Assembly (NCBI RefSeq): GCF_023273895.1
Contig: NZ_CP096883.1
Location: 62,001 to 126,000 of the forward strand
Direction: 5' to 3'
Source of the DNA: Sphingobacterium sp. PCS056
GTDB lineage: Bacteria > Bacteroidota > Bacteroidia > Sphingobacteriales > Sphingobacteriaceae
DNA: 64,000 nucleotides
Shown here piece by piece: positions 9,754-19,060 of this stretch. Position 1 is the stretch's first letter; each line of letters opens with the position of its first letter. The notes beneath the pieces are model-generated. The model worked only from the letters and a program-made list of their open reading frames with translations. It did not search any database and was not told the DNA's origin. The translations under genes and the position numbers were made by a program.

Positions 9754-10468
9754 CTATCTGTTCAGCAAAGAAACTTCAACGCAAGAGGTCATAGCAGCGG
9801 TCTCAGTTCTCAACCGAGCATGTCCTAATGAAATTGGTTGATAACCTAAGGTCAGTGCTTGATCTATTTCTGTGGTAGAAAAATCACCTTCTGGACCAAT
9901 TAGTAAGATATATTGTTCTTTGGGCTGCAAGACTTGATTTAAAAATTGTTTTTCACCATCAACACAATGAGCTATTACTTTTGTAGCAAGATTGGATTCT
10001 TGTTTCTTACAAAACTGCGAGAACGTAATTGCAGGATTTAATTTAGGAATATAAGCTTTCAGTGATTGTTTCATCGCCGCTATGATCACCTTATTTAATC
10101 GATCCAATTTAACTTCTTTTCGTTCTGAATGCTCACAAATGATAGGCGTGATCTCTTGGATACCAATTTCTGTAGCTTTTTCTAAAAACCATTCAAAACG
10201 ATCTATATTTTTTGTTGGCGCCACTGCAATATGCAAGTGATAAGAAGACTCGTGATAGTTTTCCTGTACCTTCAATATGGTCAGAACAGTTCTTTTGGGA
10301 TGAGGGTCTAAAATTTCAGCTTCATACAATCCTCCTCTTCCGTCAATTAAGTGAACCATATCTCCAGCTTGAAGTCGAAGTACGCGAATGGCATGCTTAC
10401 TTTCTTCTTCGCTTAAAATAAAGTTTTTTAAAATCTGGTCTAATCTCTTCTGTAAAAAAAAGCTGCAT
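9754..10468 (-). pseudogene. rsmE: RsmE, 16S rRNA m3U1498 methyltransferase, with one frameshift
   Basis: The methyltransferase that adds the N3 methyl group to U1498 of 16S rRNA. The intact 201-residue part (from 10359) has the SPOUT knot motifs LLIGPEGDF and LGHARLRTETAA. The true N-terminus (MQLFFTEEIRPDF, start at 10468) lies in another frame and joins through KNFILSEEESKHA. One extra base in the T6 run at 10424-10429 (plus strand) separates the two. Removing it gives exactly 238 codons including stop, the normal RsmE length. The start lies five bases after the stop of the CNNM/CorC gene, so it is the last gene of the operon. Probably intact in the organism (see findings). Confidence 0.88.
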
Positions 10469-10473
10469 AATCT

Positions 10474-11792
10474 CTAATTATCTTGGTCATCATCCATAGA
10501 CTCGACCAATTCTAATTTAACAAATTCTATATTCTGCTGTGTTTTACGAATGATCGTAAAGGTATAACCGAATACTTCTTTATACTCTCCTACTTCAGGA
10601 ATTTTATCAAACATATCACTGACCAAGCCCGATACGGTATCATAATCTTGGCTCTCTGGTAATTCTAAAGGTAAAAAATTCATTTACATCATGAATACTT
10701 GCTCCAGCATCAACCATATACTCGGTTTCGGATATGCGCTCTACTACTGGGGTTTCTTCATCGTATTCATCTTGAATCTCACCGACTAATTCCTCTACGA
10801 TATCTTCTAAAGTGACCATACCTGCAGTACCACCAAACTCATCCAATACAATGGCCAACTGAATTCGTTTCAATTGAAATTCAGCCATCAAATCGTTTAT
10901 TTTTTTTTGTTTCAGGAATAAAGTAAGGTTTTCGCATGATCTCTTTCAATACGACTTCTTTCCCTTTCATGACGATAGGTAAAATATCTTTGGTATGTAC
11001 GATACCTACAATCTGATCAATACTGTCTGCGTAGATAGGTATACGAGAATATCCTTGTTCAGTTACTGTTGTGATAAAGTCTAAGGCAACACAGTCTTCC
11101 TCCACAGCAACAATTTTCGTCCTCGGAACCATGATATTCTTCACGATCCGTTCATTAAAATCGAAAACATTTTTAATTAATTCGTGCTCAGAAGTATCTA
11201 ATGCACCACTTTCTTTACCTTTATCCAATAAATACTGTAATTCTTCAGAAGAGTGAGAAGATTCACTTGGATGAGGCTGAACACCGATTAGTTTTAACAG
11301 AAAATTAGCAAATCCATTGAAAAACATATATCAAAGGCATTAATAACCAATAAAATATACGTAAAGGGATCGCTACTTTCATGGTCGTAGCTACAGGCTT
11401 TTGAATGGCAATTGATTTAGGTGCTAACTCGCCCAATACGACATGTAAAAATGTGATGGTTCCAAATGCTAGCGCAAACCCAGTCCATTTAGCCCAACTT
11501 TGAGTGGTGTCTACCTGAAAAAATGAAAACACATTGGACACAATTTCGGTCATCACGGCCTCACCTTTCCACCCTAATCCTAGAGATGCCAGAGTAATAC
11601 CTAACTGTGTTGCAGCTAGGTATTTATCCAAATGTTCCGTAATATTTTTTGCAATTTTAGCAACATTGCTCCCTGATTTTGCTTGGAGCTCAATCTGGGA
11701 AGCTCTTACTTTGACTATGGCAAATTCTGCGGCGACAAAAAAAACCATTTGCAATTACTAAAAATATTGTCCAAAAAAATATCGAGGGCCAT
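10474..11792 (-). pseudogene. CNNM/CBS-pair/CorC_HlyC family protein (hemolysin-type), broken by five frameshifts
   Basis: A membrane protein related to CorC/CNNM (HlyC/GldE-like) proteins linked to Mg2+/Co2+ efflux. Pieces in order: MALDIF start (11792), the CNNM domain (AAEFAIVKVRASQIEL to LMPLIY), a CBS pair (NIMVPRTKIVAV; YSRIPIYAD; LDEFGGTAGMVTLEDIVEE) and the C-terminal CorC_HlyC domain (NEFLPLELPES to DDDQDN). The pieces lie in shifting frames. Each shift is cured by deleting one base from an A/T run: 11773-11779, 11737-11744, 11320-11324, 10900-10908 and 10673-10678. The corrected gene has exactly 438 codons with no other stops and no lost motifs, so decay is unlikely and sequence error likely. 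It starts eight bases after ppa. Confidence 0.87.
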
Positions 11793-11800
11793 TATGGGGG

Positions 11801-12343
11801 TTATTTATTACCGAATTCTTTATTGTACAATTCTATACTATCCAATAGAATTTGTTGTGCGACTTCGCGTCCTTGGACACCTTCCACAACAACATTTTTC
11901 TTTTCTAATGCTTTATAACTTTCGAAAAATTGAACAATTTCTTTCATACTATGTGGAGAAAGCTGTTCGATATCTGTAATATAGTTATACACTGGATCAT
12001 TTTTGGCAACAGCAATGATTTTATCATCTTGTTCGCCACCATCAACCATGTTCATCACACCGATAATTTGTGCTTCAACCAATGTCAAAGGCAGAATATC
12101 AACAGAACAGATTACTAAGATGTCTAATGGATCTTTATCATCACAATAAGTTTGTGGGATAAAACCATAATTGGCAGGATAAACTACTGAAGAACTTAAA
12201 ACACGGTCCAATAATAAAAGACCTGTTTCTTTATCCAATTCGTATTTTCCTTTTGAACCGTTTGAAATTTCAATAATTGCATTTACCGAATTTGGCACAT
12301 TCGTACCAGGAGATACTTTATGCCAAGGATTTTGTGTACTCAT
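11801..12343 (-). CDS. ppa: Inorganic pyrophosphatase (family I)
   Basis: A 180-residue soluble enzyme that splits pyrophosphate into two phosphates and drives biosynthetic reactions. The signature DDKDPLDIL (about residues 70-78) carries the metal-binding Asp residues, with KYELDKETG (about 33-41) and YPANYGFIPQTY (about 55-66) as further active-site blocks. The length fits bacterial family I enzymes. It begins four bases after the dedA stop and is followed closely by the CNNM/CorC gene, so it is an internal gene of a four-gene operon. Confidence 0.95.
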   Translation of the reverse strand: MSTQNPWHKVSPGTNVPNSVNAIIEISNGSKGKYELDKETGLLLLDRVLSSSVVYPANYGFIPQTYCDDKDPLDILVICSVDILPLTLVEAQIIGVMNMVDGGEQDDKIIAVAKNDPVYNYITDIEQLSPHSMKEIVQFFESYKALEKKNVVVEGVQGREVAQQILLDSIELYNKEFGNK

Positions 12344-12347
12344 TTGT

Positions 12348-12998
12348 TTACTGTATATTTTGTTTGTTTTTATTTGCTTTCATCTTACGTTTGATCAAGG
12401 CAATGCCTATTGGTAAAAAGGCAACTGCGATTAATCCTACAATAATATATTCTACATAATTAATAATCCAAGGGAATTCTATTCCTAAGAAATAACCCGA
12501 TAAGGTTAGTAATAACACCCAAAGCAATGCTCCAGATATATTAAAAATCACAAATTTCTTAAAATCTAATTTGACTACACCTGCAAAAATTGGGGCAAAT
12601 GTACGTACTATTGGTACAAATCGACCAATAATAAGAGCTGTCCCACCATATTTATGGTAAAATTCTTCAGCCATTACAACGTACTTACGTTTAAAGATCA
12701 GACTATCCTTTCGCTTAAAAAGCATAGGACCAGCTCGATAGCCAAACCAATATCCCGCAAAATTTCCGAGCACACCGGCTCCAATTAAGCCTGCACAAAG
12801 CGTGACGATATCAACCTGAATTTTATTTAATGCACAAAAAAGTCCCGCTAAAAATAACAAATAATCTCCCGGTAAAAAGAAACCAAAAAATAATCCCGTT
12901 TCAGCAAATACAATGAGTAGAACCAAATAAAAACCGCCAGAGCTCAATAATTCCTCTGGGTTCAATAATTGTTGAAAAGACAACAAAAGATCTTGCAT
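12348..12998 (-). CDS. DedA family membrane protein
   Basis: A 216-residue inner-membrane protein with at least four hydrophobic segments. The DedA/VTT core includes GFFLPGDYLLFLAG (about 39-52) and GRFVPIVRTFAPIFAG (about 126-141), whose Arg residues are conserved. Family members act as lipid (undecaprenyl phosphate or phosphatidylethanolamine) flippases or affect membrane potential; which applies here cannot be read from sequence. It is first in the operon with ppa, the CNNM/CorC gene and rsmE. A TATCTTTG element at 13101-13108 (minus strand) is a promoter candidate. Confidence 0.92.
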   Translation of the reverse strand: MQDLLLSFQQLLNPEELLSSGGFYLVLLIVFAETGLFFGFFLPGDYLLFLAGLFCALNKIQVDIVTLCAGLIGAGVLGNFAGYWFGYRAGPMLFKRKDSLIFKRKYVVMAEEFYHKYGGTALIIGRFVPIVRTFAPIFAGVVKLDFKKFVIFNISGALLWVLLLTLSGYFLGIEFPWIINYVEYIIVGLIAVAFLPIGIALIKRKMKANKNKQNIQ

Positions 12999-13100
12999 AA
13001 TTTCTTTTTTACGTTTTCACTTATTCTGTGAAAAAAATCATCCTAATATAATTACAATCGATGACTTTTTATATAGACATATATATTCTATATAAGATTG

Positions 13101-13108
13101 CAAAGATA
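13101..13108 (-). promoter_or_regulatory. Candidate -7 element for the dedA operon
   Basis: TATCTTTG on the minus strand, matching TAnnTTTG, about 100 bases upstream of dedA in a very AT-rich region. The -33 element is not evident. Confidence 0.3.
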
Positions 13109-13173
13109 TAATATATTATAGTCTTTTTTTATATTAATATTTAAAATACTACTTAAGAAAAGGATCTTTTCGC

Positions 13174-13587
13174 TTAATTATCAGTTGTAACATTGATAAT
13201 TGATTCTTTTATTGCCTCTGCAATTTCGGTAAATTCTTCATGAGTAAGCGACAATCTAGGTTGAGAAAAATTTAGATCTGCGACATGATTGAGAGGGACT
13301 AAATGTATATGTGCATGTGCTACTTCTAATCCAATAACGGCTATACCAATCTTTTTACATGGAAAGACACGTTCAATACCTTGAGCCACAATTTTTGAAA
13401 AAACCCATAGAGCCATGTATTCTTCATCATTAATATCAAAGATGTAGTCAGTTTCACGTTTTGGAATAACCAAAACATGACCTTTTGTCAAAGGGCTCAC
13501 ATCTAAAAATGCTAAAAAATCATTACTCTCCGCTACTTTATAAGCAGAAATTTCTCCCGACACTATTTTTGAAAAAATTGTAGACAT
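13174..13587 (-). CDS. HIT family nucleotide-binding protein
   Basis: A 137-residue histidine-triad hydrolase of the Hint type. It has FSKIVSGEIS at the N-terminus, GHVLVIPKRE (about 36-45) and the triad HAHIHLVPL (about 92-100). The family hydrolyses nucleoside phosphoramidates and similar AMP esters. A complete promoter-like pair lies just upstream. It is probably transcribed separately from greA behind it, since hairpins lie between them. Confidence 0.93.
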   Translation of the reverse strand: MSTIFSKIVSGEISAYKVAESNDFLAFLDVSPLTKGHVLVIPKRETDYIFDINDEEYMALWVFSKIVAQGIERVFPCKKIGIAVIGLEVAHAHIHLVPLNHVADLNFSQPRLSLTHEEFTEIAEAIKESIINVTTDN

Positions 13588-13606
13588 ATACCAATTGTTT
13601 ATAAAC

Positions 13607-13637
13607 CAAATATAAAAAAAGGCTGCTTGTAATGCAA
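13607..13637 (-). promoter_or_regulatory. Promoter of the HIT gene
   Basis: On the minus strand a TTG (-33, 13635-13637) is followed after 20 bases by TATATTTG (-7, 13607-13614), matching the Bacteroidota TTTG-N19/20-TAnnTTTG pattern. The start codon lies about 20 bases downstream. Confidence 0.55.
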
Positions 13638-13669
13638 CCTTTAAATTGTGAGATAACGTTTTAATAATA

Positions 13670-13698
13670 TGCGGTTATGGCAAAACCGCACATAACCG
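13670..13698 (-). terminator. Hairpin downstream of greA
   Basis: Two overlapping perfect inverted repeats: TGCGGTT (13670-13676) with AACCGCA (13684-13690), and CGGTTATG (13672-13679) with CATAACCG (13691-13698). They follow the greA stop by a few bases. The two folds exclude each other and the T tract is weak, so termination is inferred. Confidence 0.5.
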
Positions 13699-13705
13699 TC
13701 ATATT

Positions 13706-14179
13706 TTATCTTGAAATATCGATAATTTCAAATTCGATTTGACCTGCTGGAACATCTATAACGGCTACGTCACCTTTAGATTTACCCAGTAAACCTTTGG
13801 CAATCGGAGATTTAACAGAGATCTTACCTAACTTCATATCTGCTTCAGTTTCAGATACCAACTGGTAAGTCATTTCAGCGCCATTTTTCTTGTTTTTAAT
13901 CTTTACAATAGAAAGTGCTAACACTTTTGATGTATCTAATTTTGATTCATCAATCAATCGAGCTCCAGCTAATGTGTTTTCCAAGTTCGCGATTTTCGCT
14001 TCATGTAAACCCTGCGCTTCTTTTGCTGCATCATATTCTGCATTCTCAGATAAATCGCCTTTGTCTCGAGCTTCTGCTATAGCATTTGAGATCAGGCTTC
14101 TTCCTTCAGTTTTAAGATAGTGCAACTCGTCCTTGAGTTTTTGTAATCCCTCTGCGGTGTAATAAGTTACTTCTGCCAT
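13706..14179 (-). CDS. greA: Transcription elongation factor GreA
   Basis: A 157-residue factor that enters the secondary channel of RNA polymerase and rescues backtracked complexes by stimulating transcript cleavage. The N-terminal antiparallel coiled coil carries the acidic tip (ARDKGDLSENAEYDAAKE, about residues 37-54), and the C-terminal FKBP-like domain follows. Length is typical. A long hairpin lies in the region between the upstream regulator gene and this start. Confidence 0.96.
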   Translation of the reverse strand: MAEVTYYTAEGLQKLKDELHYLKTEGRSLISNAIAEARDKGDLSENAEYDAAKEAQGLHEAKIANLENTLAGARLIDESKLDTSKVLALSIVKIKNKKNGAEMTYQLVSETEADMKLGKISVKSPIAKGLLGKSKGDVAVIDVPAGQIEFEIIDISR

Positions 14180-14223
14180 AATTATTATTATTTATTTTTA
14201 TCTTATTTTTTCAAAATGAAACA

Positions 14224-14256
14224 AGACCATGTTATCCTTGTCAGATAACATGGTCT
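14224..14256 (-). terminator. Hairpin between the response regulator gene and greA
   Basis: A perfect 13-base stem (AGACCATGTTATC and its complement) with a seven-base loop. Read leftwards it is followed by a T-rich stretch, so it can end the S9/kinase/regulator operon. A TACCTTCG sequence, one base from the -7 consensus, lies upstream of it (near 14270), so it might instead be part of a greA leader. Confidence 0.65.
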
Positions 14257-14321
14257 CGTTTGATGTAATACGAAGGTAAGAATTGTTTTTAACAAAACAA
14301 ATTCTAACTTATTAATTCAGA

Positions 14322-15020
14322 TCAATTCTCTTCATCATCGACAAACCGATAACCTAACCCTCTAACAGTCTGCAAGTAATGAGGTTTGTCTGGATTTTTC
14401 TCAATCTTTTTCCTTAGTCGAACGACGTGCATATCCAATGTACGGGTATTGACATTAGAACTATATCCCCACACCACTTCCATTAATTCTTCACGTGTTA
14501 TTTCTTTGCCTACATTTTGTAAAAAATGCAATAAAATTCTATTTTCTAAAATTGTCAATTCAATCTTTCTACCATCTCTTATTAATGAGTGGATATTGGG
14601 TTGATGCTCGGTTTTACCAAAATGGTACACTTCAGGTGTATTTTTGGGCAGAAAGAAACGAACTTTATTTTCTATCATAGCTATCAATACATCCATATTG
14701 AAAGGTTTACTGATATAATCGGTGACCCCAAAGCTATAGGCTTCAATTTTATCAATATCCTGAGATTTGGCAGTCATCATGATGACTATGTTTTCAAATC
14801 CTGCTTTTCGAATACTTTCACAAATTTCATTACCTTCTTTGCCTGGTAACATCCAATCTAATAATACAACATCTGGTCTTTTTTCTAAAATCAACTTTTC
14901 AGCCTCATTTCCATCCCCCGTTTGAACAACATTGTATCCTTCCGTTTCTAATCTGTGACGAACTAAAAAGCGTAGATTTTCATCATCTTCAATAACAGCT
15001 ACAGTTATTTCTTTGCTCAT
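14322..15020 (-). CDS. OmpR-family response regulator
   Basis: A 232-residue DNA-binding regulator. The receiver domain has the acidic pair EDDE (about 11-14), the phospho-accepting Asp in VVLLDWMLPG (about residue 55) and the Lys in DYISKPF (about 105). A winged helix (about 135-230) contains REELMEVVWG, TRTLDMHVVRLRKKI and VRGLGYRF. It follows the sensor kinase by 13 bases and is surely its partner. Regulators of this class bind paired direct repeats about one helical turn apart. The pair resembles the RprXY-type systems of Bacteroidota in layout, but I cannot confirm orthology. Confidence 0.94.
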   Translation of the reverse strand: MSKEITVAVIEDDENLRFLVRHRLETEGYNVVQTGDGNEAEKLILEKRPDVVLLDWMLPGKEGNEICESIRKAGFENIVIMMTAKSQDIDKIEAYSFGVTDYISKPFNMDVLIAMIENKVRFFLPKNTPEVYHFGKTEHQPNIHSLIRDGRKIELTILENRILLHFLQNVGKEITREELMEVVWGYSSNVNTRTLDMHVVRLRKKIEKNPDKPHYLQTVRGLGYRFVDDEEN

Positions 15021-15033
15021 AATTAATTATATT

Positions 15034-16695
15034 TTAAACTGAAAAAATGAGTGTAAAGGTAGTTCCTTTACCTACTTCACTTTTTACAGAAATTTCTCCT
15101 CCCATAAATTCTGTTATCTCTTTACAAAAGGCTAAACCTAAACCAATACTTCCTTGTTGATTGTACTGACTCTTTATGCGATAGAATTTCTTAAATATAT
15201 TTGAAAACTCACTTTTATTTATGCCGATTCCTTCGTCCCTAAAGATAATAACAAAATTCTTTTTATTTTGTTGTATTTTAATATCTAATATTTTCCTCTT
15301 TTGATCAGAATATTTATAAGCATTATCGATCAAATTTTGAAACACACTGGTCAATAAAACGGGGTCTGCTAGCAAACTTGATTTGACATTAATTTCCTTT
15401 GAAATTTTGAAATCAGCATGTTTTAACTGTGTAGAAGCGACAATATTATCAACAAAAGAATTTAAATCAATTTCTTCTTTTTTAAACTTAATCGTCTTAT
15501 TTTCAATTTGACTAAAAGACAACAACTTATTCATCAAATTATTCAATCGATCAGATTCCTGATCTAATATGTTACCATACATAATACGCTCCTCATCGGA
15601 TAAATATTGTGCACTTTTAATGTTATTACCTGCGATCTTAATGACACTGACTGGTGTTTTGAATTCATGTGTCAAATTATTAATAAAATCGTATTGTAGC
15701 TTGAATAACCTTCCATTAATTTCTAAATTTCGATAAATTAAGTATAAAATAACAAGCAGGATTAAATAAACAAGTGAGATACCTAGTACAATAGGAAAAA
15801 AACTTCGGTTTACTTCTTTTGAAATAAAGGACTCACCCGAATGGAATAATAATTTGTAATCTGCCAAAGCGCCTGGTAAAGGCATTTCGGTCACATACTC
15901 TTTAATATCTGAAGTAATTGGCGCTCTCACAATAGGAACTACTTCAATGCGTTCATATAAATTTGGATAGATATTTTTGACCTCTAGTAAGGTGGGATCC
16001 ACATTGAAAACAAACATATCCTGTTCATAATTTACAATATGATCTAATTTTGTATCCATAATATCTTTATATACCAACAAATCATTGATTCGTGGAATAT
16101 TAAGATAGGTAATTCTTCCAGGTTGAGTAGCATAAAAAACTCGAAGGATATCGCGATCTGTCAACTTGGAGCTAGACTGTAATTTGTCAATATAACTGGC
16201 TATTTTGATTCCCATACTATTCAACTCATCATTGAATGGCCCCATCTCTTCGCGCTTGGTAATATATCTTTTATTTAAGCCTCGATTGTTTATGGTAAAT
16301 ATGGATAAGGTTTTGGGTCTAATATTTAATCCATTGATCGAAAAACCTGCCAAAGCATTGACATCATTACTAAATAGCATATCATAGAATGCTATTTCTT
16401 TGACAAAGGGATAGGAGCTTAAGACGCTATAAGCATATTTACCGGCTTCCAGAGAATCGAGATATCCCTGATAAAAAGAAACTTCAGGAACACGATTTTG
16501 AAAAAAATCATTGAAAGGTACTAATGTCAAATCAAAGACTTCTGATTTGCGATTGGTAAATTCATTATCAACATGATTAATCGTATAATTACGAGCGGCA
16601 AAAACAACAACAAAATAGAGTAAGGTAACAAAGGCGAAAAAAACAAAAAGTAACCCAAAATTCTTACGATAATTATAACTTGTTTCTCTCATCAC
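15034..16695 (-). CDS. Sensor histidine kinase
   Basis: A 553-residue membrane kinase with one transmembrane helix near the N-terminus (about 13-35), a large periplasmic sensor region (about 40-300) without a recognised domain, and a second helix (about 303-325). The HisKA domain has the phospho-acceptor His in NLTHEFKTPV (about 345), and the ATPase domain has N-box FQNLIDNAYKY, G1 RDEGIGI, F-box FKKFYR and G2 SIGLGLAFCKE. It starts three bases after the stop of the S9 homologue and is followed by its regulator, so all three are one operon. The extracellular S9 homologue may feed signals to the sensor domain (inference). Confidence 0.93.
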   Translation of the reverse strand: MMRETSYNYRKNFGLLFVFFAFVTLLYFVVVFAARNYTINHVDNEFTNRKSEVFDLTLVPFNDFFQNRVPEVSFYQGYLDSLEAGKYAYSVLSSYPFVKEIAFYDMLFSNDVNALAGFSINGLNIRPKTLSIFTINNRGLNKRYITKREEMGPFNDELNSMGIKIASYIDKLQSSSKLTDRDILRVFYATQPGRITYLNIPRINDLLVYKDIMDTKLDHIVNYEQDMFVFNVDPTLLEVKNIYPNLYERIEVVPIVRAPITSDIKEYVTEMPLPGALADYKLLFHSGESFISKEVNRSFFPIVLGISLVYLILLVILYLIYRNLEINGRLFKLQYDFINNLTHEFKTPVSVIKIAGNNIKSAQYLSDEERIMYGNILDQESDRLNNLMNKLLSFSQIENKTIKFKKEEIDLNSFVDNIVASTQLKHADFKISKEINVKSSLLADPVLLTSVFQNLIDNAYKYSDQKRKILDIKIQQNKKNFVIIFRDEGIGINKSEFSNIFKKFYRIKSQYNQQGSIGLGLAFCKEITEFMGGEISVKSEVGKGTTFTLIFSV

Positions 16696-16698
16696 CCA

Positions 16699-18596
16699 CT
16701 ATTTACCGATGTATTTATCCAAAAACTTTTCAAATTCTTGATAATATTGAATAATATTTTCTTCCTTCTTAAAGGTCCGACCCTCTTCTTCTTTTAAAAG
16801 ATATTGAACCGGGATATTATTATTTTTTAATTTTTGTACAAATTGATTCGCATCTGTTACTGAACTAAATCTATCTTTTCCTCCTTGTGCCAACAACACG
16901 GGTATCTTCACGCGATTGGAGTGAAATACAGGAGATATTTGCTTAAACATACCGGATTCCCTTACAGGATTACCAATGATTTGATAATACTTTTGTAAGT
17001 AAGGTTTTACATATGGGGGAATATCTCTAAAATAAGTAAATAGGTTTGTAAAGCCGGAGTACGATACTGCACAGGCATACATATCGGAGTTAAAGCAGGC
17101 TGCATGTAATGCAGAATATCCACCAAAACCTTTCCCAACGATAGCAATTCTATCTTTATCGGCGATTCCTTCGCGGATCAACCATTTCACTCCGTCGGTT
17201 ATATCATCTTGGATCTTACCTCCCCATTCTTTAAATCCAGCTGACCAAAATTCTTTTCCAAAACCTATTGAACCTCGATAATTCATTTGAAAAACGACAT
17301 ACCCTCGATTAGCTAAAAATTGTGCTTCATGATCAAAACCCCAAACTTCTCGTTGATTGGGTCCGTCATGAGGAAGAACGACCATTGGAAGATTTTTTCG
17401 ATCTTCATGCAATGGATAGGTAATAAATCCGGTAATGATCTTACCATCTCGTGCTTGATACTTTATAAATTCTGTCTGGGATAAATCACGATCTTTCAAA
17501 TTGGGATTATTGTCAGTAAGCTTATGAAGATCATTATCCTGACAGTCGAAGTAATAAATCGCTCCTGGATTGGTATCCGTATAGGTTCGGATTATAATTT
17601 TATCAAATTGGGCATCGACATCAATAACATCAAATTCTGAACCTTTGGTTTTTTCAGATATCTTTTTAAAAATTTGCGCAACTTTTTCATTGAAAAAATA
17701 TCGTTTCTTTTTGACACGGTATAAGATGCATAGTTCATCTCATTCGTGTAATGGGAATAGTCCCCCCAATCTAAGTCAACTTCCTTATTGCTAAATATTT
17801 CATGTACTTCTCTTTTTCCAACCAAATCATACTCTATCAAGGAGAGCTTATCTCTGCCGATATTGGAGAGCGCATAAATATTTGTGGTTGAATTTTTCAC
17901 AAACCCCATGGGTATAATAGTCGATCCAAAATCATTTTTTAGGACTTGATGGAAAGGTTGAAGATTATCTGCGCGATACATCAAGGACTCTTCTACACTG
18001 TCATTGGCCATGACCAGTCTTACTTGACCATCATTGGAGATGTACCAAGCATTGATGTTTCCTGGATTTTGTAAGATCACCTCAGATTTGCGTCCATCAA
18101 TATATAATTTATGAAGATCAAAAGTAGAAGAATCACGATTGTTGATCGCTACAATAATGCCTTTATCGTATAATCTTGAAGGTTGCACCCAACGAAATTT
18201 TGCTTTCATAGGTTTTATTAAAGGTTGAAGCGCATCAGTAAGAATGTTGACCGCATACAATCTTAAACTATCATTAGTAGCCTGCTCTATGGAGAAAATA
18301 ATTTCTTCATTGTCCCCCCACACAAAACTATTGACATTCATATCGTTTTGATAGGTGAGTTGTTTTGAACTATCTCGATTGTTTAAATTTAATAAAAATA
18401 TATTTTTGCAATGATTATCTAAACCTATATATGCTATAAAATTACCATCAGGAGAGATTTTAAAAGAAGTTTTTTCAGGAGTTGAGAAAAAACTTTCAAT
18501 AGGTATTCGCTCTGTTCTATTTTCAGAACAGCCCATACCCAGAAGTGTGATAATTACTATAGATAATATAATGTGTGCGCGCATAAACAATCTCAT
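16699..18596 (-). pseudogene. S9-peptidase homologue (lipoprotein), catalytic Ser and His replaced; one frameshift
   Basis: A prolyl-oligopeptidase-like protein with a lipobox TLLGMGC, an N-terminal TolB/DPP-type beta-propeller (FKISPDGNFIAYIG onward) and a C-terminal alpha/beta-hydrolase domain (MVVLPHDGP, NYRGSIGFGKEFW). The nucleophile elbow, normally GxSYGGY, reads GKGFGGY, so Ser is Gly. The Asp in QGGKDRF is kept. The usual DEGHGF block reads EEEGRTF, so His is Arg. The hydrolase is therefore probably dead. One base is missing in the T5 run at 17708-17712 (plus strand); adding it gives 633 codons, the usual length. The start may be 18584 (MRAH). It is first in an operon with a sensor kinase and regulator. 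Confidence 0.82.
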
Positions 18597-18729
18597 TCGT
18601 CAACTTAATCAAAGATTAAAATTAAATACCAATAACAAATCATGTGCAACCTTATTTTTACAAGAACATCTTGATTTTATTGCATTTCAATATAAATAAT
18701 ATATATTTCAATAAGGCAATTAAAGTTTA

Positions 18730-18737
18730 TATTTTTG
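18730..18737 (+). promoter_or_regulatory. Candidate -7 element just before the DUF4286 gene
   Basis: TATTTTTG, matching TAnnTTTG, ends five bases before the ATG at 18743. Transcription would start at or near the start codon, giving a very short leader or none. No clear -33 element. Confidence 0.35.
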
Positions 18738-18742
18738 TCTTT

Positions 18743-19027
18743 ATGTATTTATATAACATATCCATTATATCAGAAGAATCAGTACATCAGGAAATAGTTT
18801 CTTGGATTAAAGAAAATCTGCTAGCAAACACGAGTTTCAATCCGCATTTTTTAGAAATGCTTCATTCTCCGCATGAAGGAATTACGTATTGTTTACAGAT
18901 TCAGGTGCCTTCAGAGGAAGATATTGCTCGATTTCAGCAAGATCATTTAATCCATTTACAAAATGTAATCTTATCTAAGTATCAAGATAAAGCTTTCATT
19001 TTTGATAGTACGATGAAATATCTATAA
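18743..19027 (+). CDS. DUF4286 family protein
   Basis: A 94-residue soluble protein of a small Bacteroidota family without known function. It begins MYLYNISIISEESVHQEIV and has the family pattern of an alpha/beta ferredoxin-like fold, with GITYCLQIQ in the middle. A longer reading from 18644 adds a Lys/Asn/Ile/Phe-rich stretch unlike a coding N-terminus, so I chose the internal ATG. It is convergent with the DUF983 gene. Confidence 0.8.
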   Translation: MYLYNISIISEESVHQEIVSWIKENLLANTSFNPHFLEMLHSPHEGITYCLQIQVPSEEDIARFQQDHLIHLQNVILSKYQDKAFIFDSTMKYL

Positions 19028-19060
19028 AAAAGGAGCGATAATAACTATCGCTCCTTTTTT
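19026..19060. terminator. Bidirectional hairpin terminator
   Basis: A perfect 15-base stem (AAAAAAGGAGCGATA and its complement) with a five-base loop, placed exactly between the convergent DUF4286 and DUF983 genes and overlapping the end of both. Confidence 0.9.

Noticed and set aside
10424..11779. Programmed frameshifting or transcript slippage as the cause of the broken CNNM/CorC and rsmE frames
   Set aside because: Six separate shifts would be needed, some in runs of only five or six bases, and no stimulating structures were seen. Sequence error fits better, though reads are needed.
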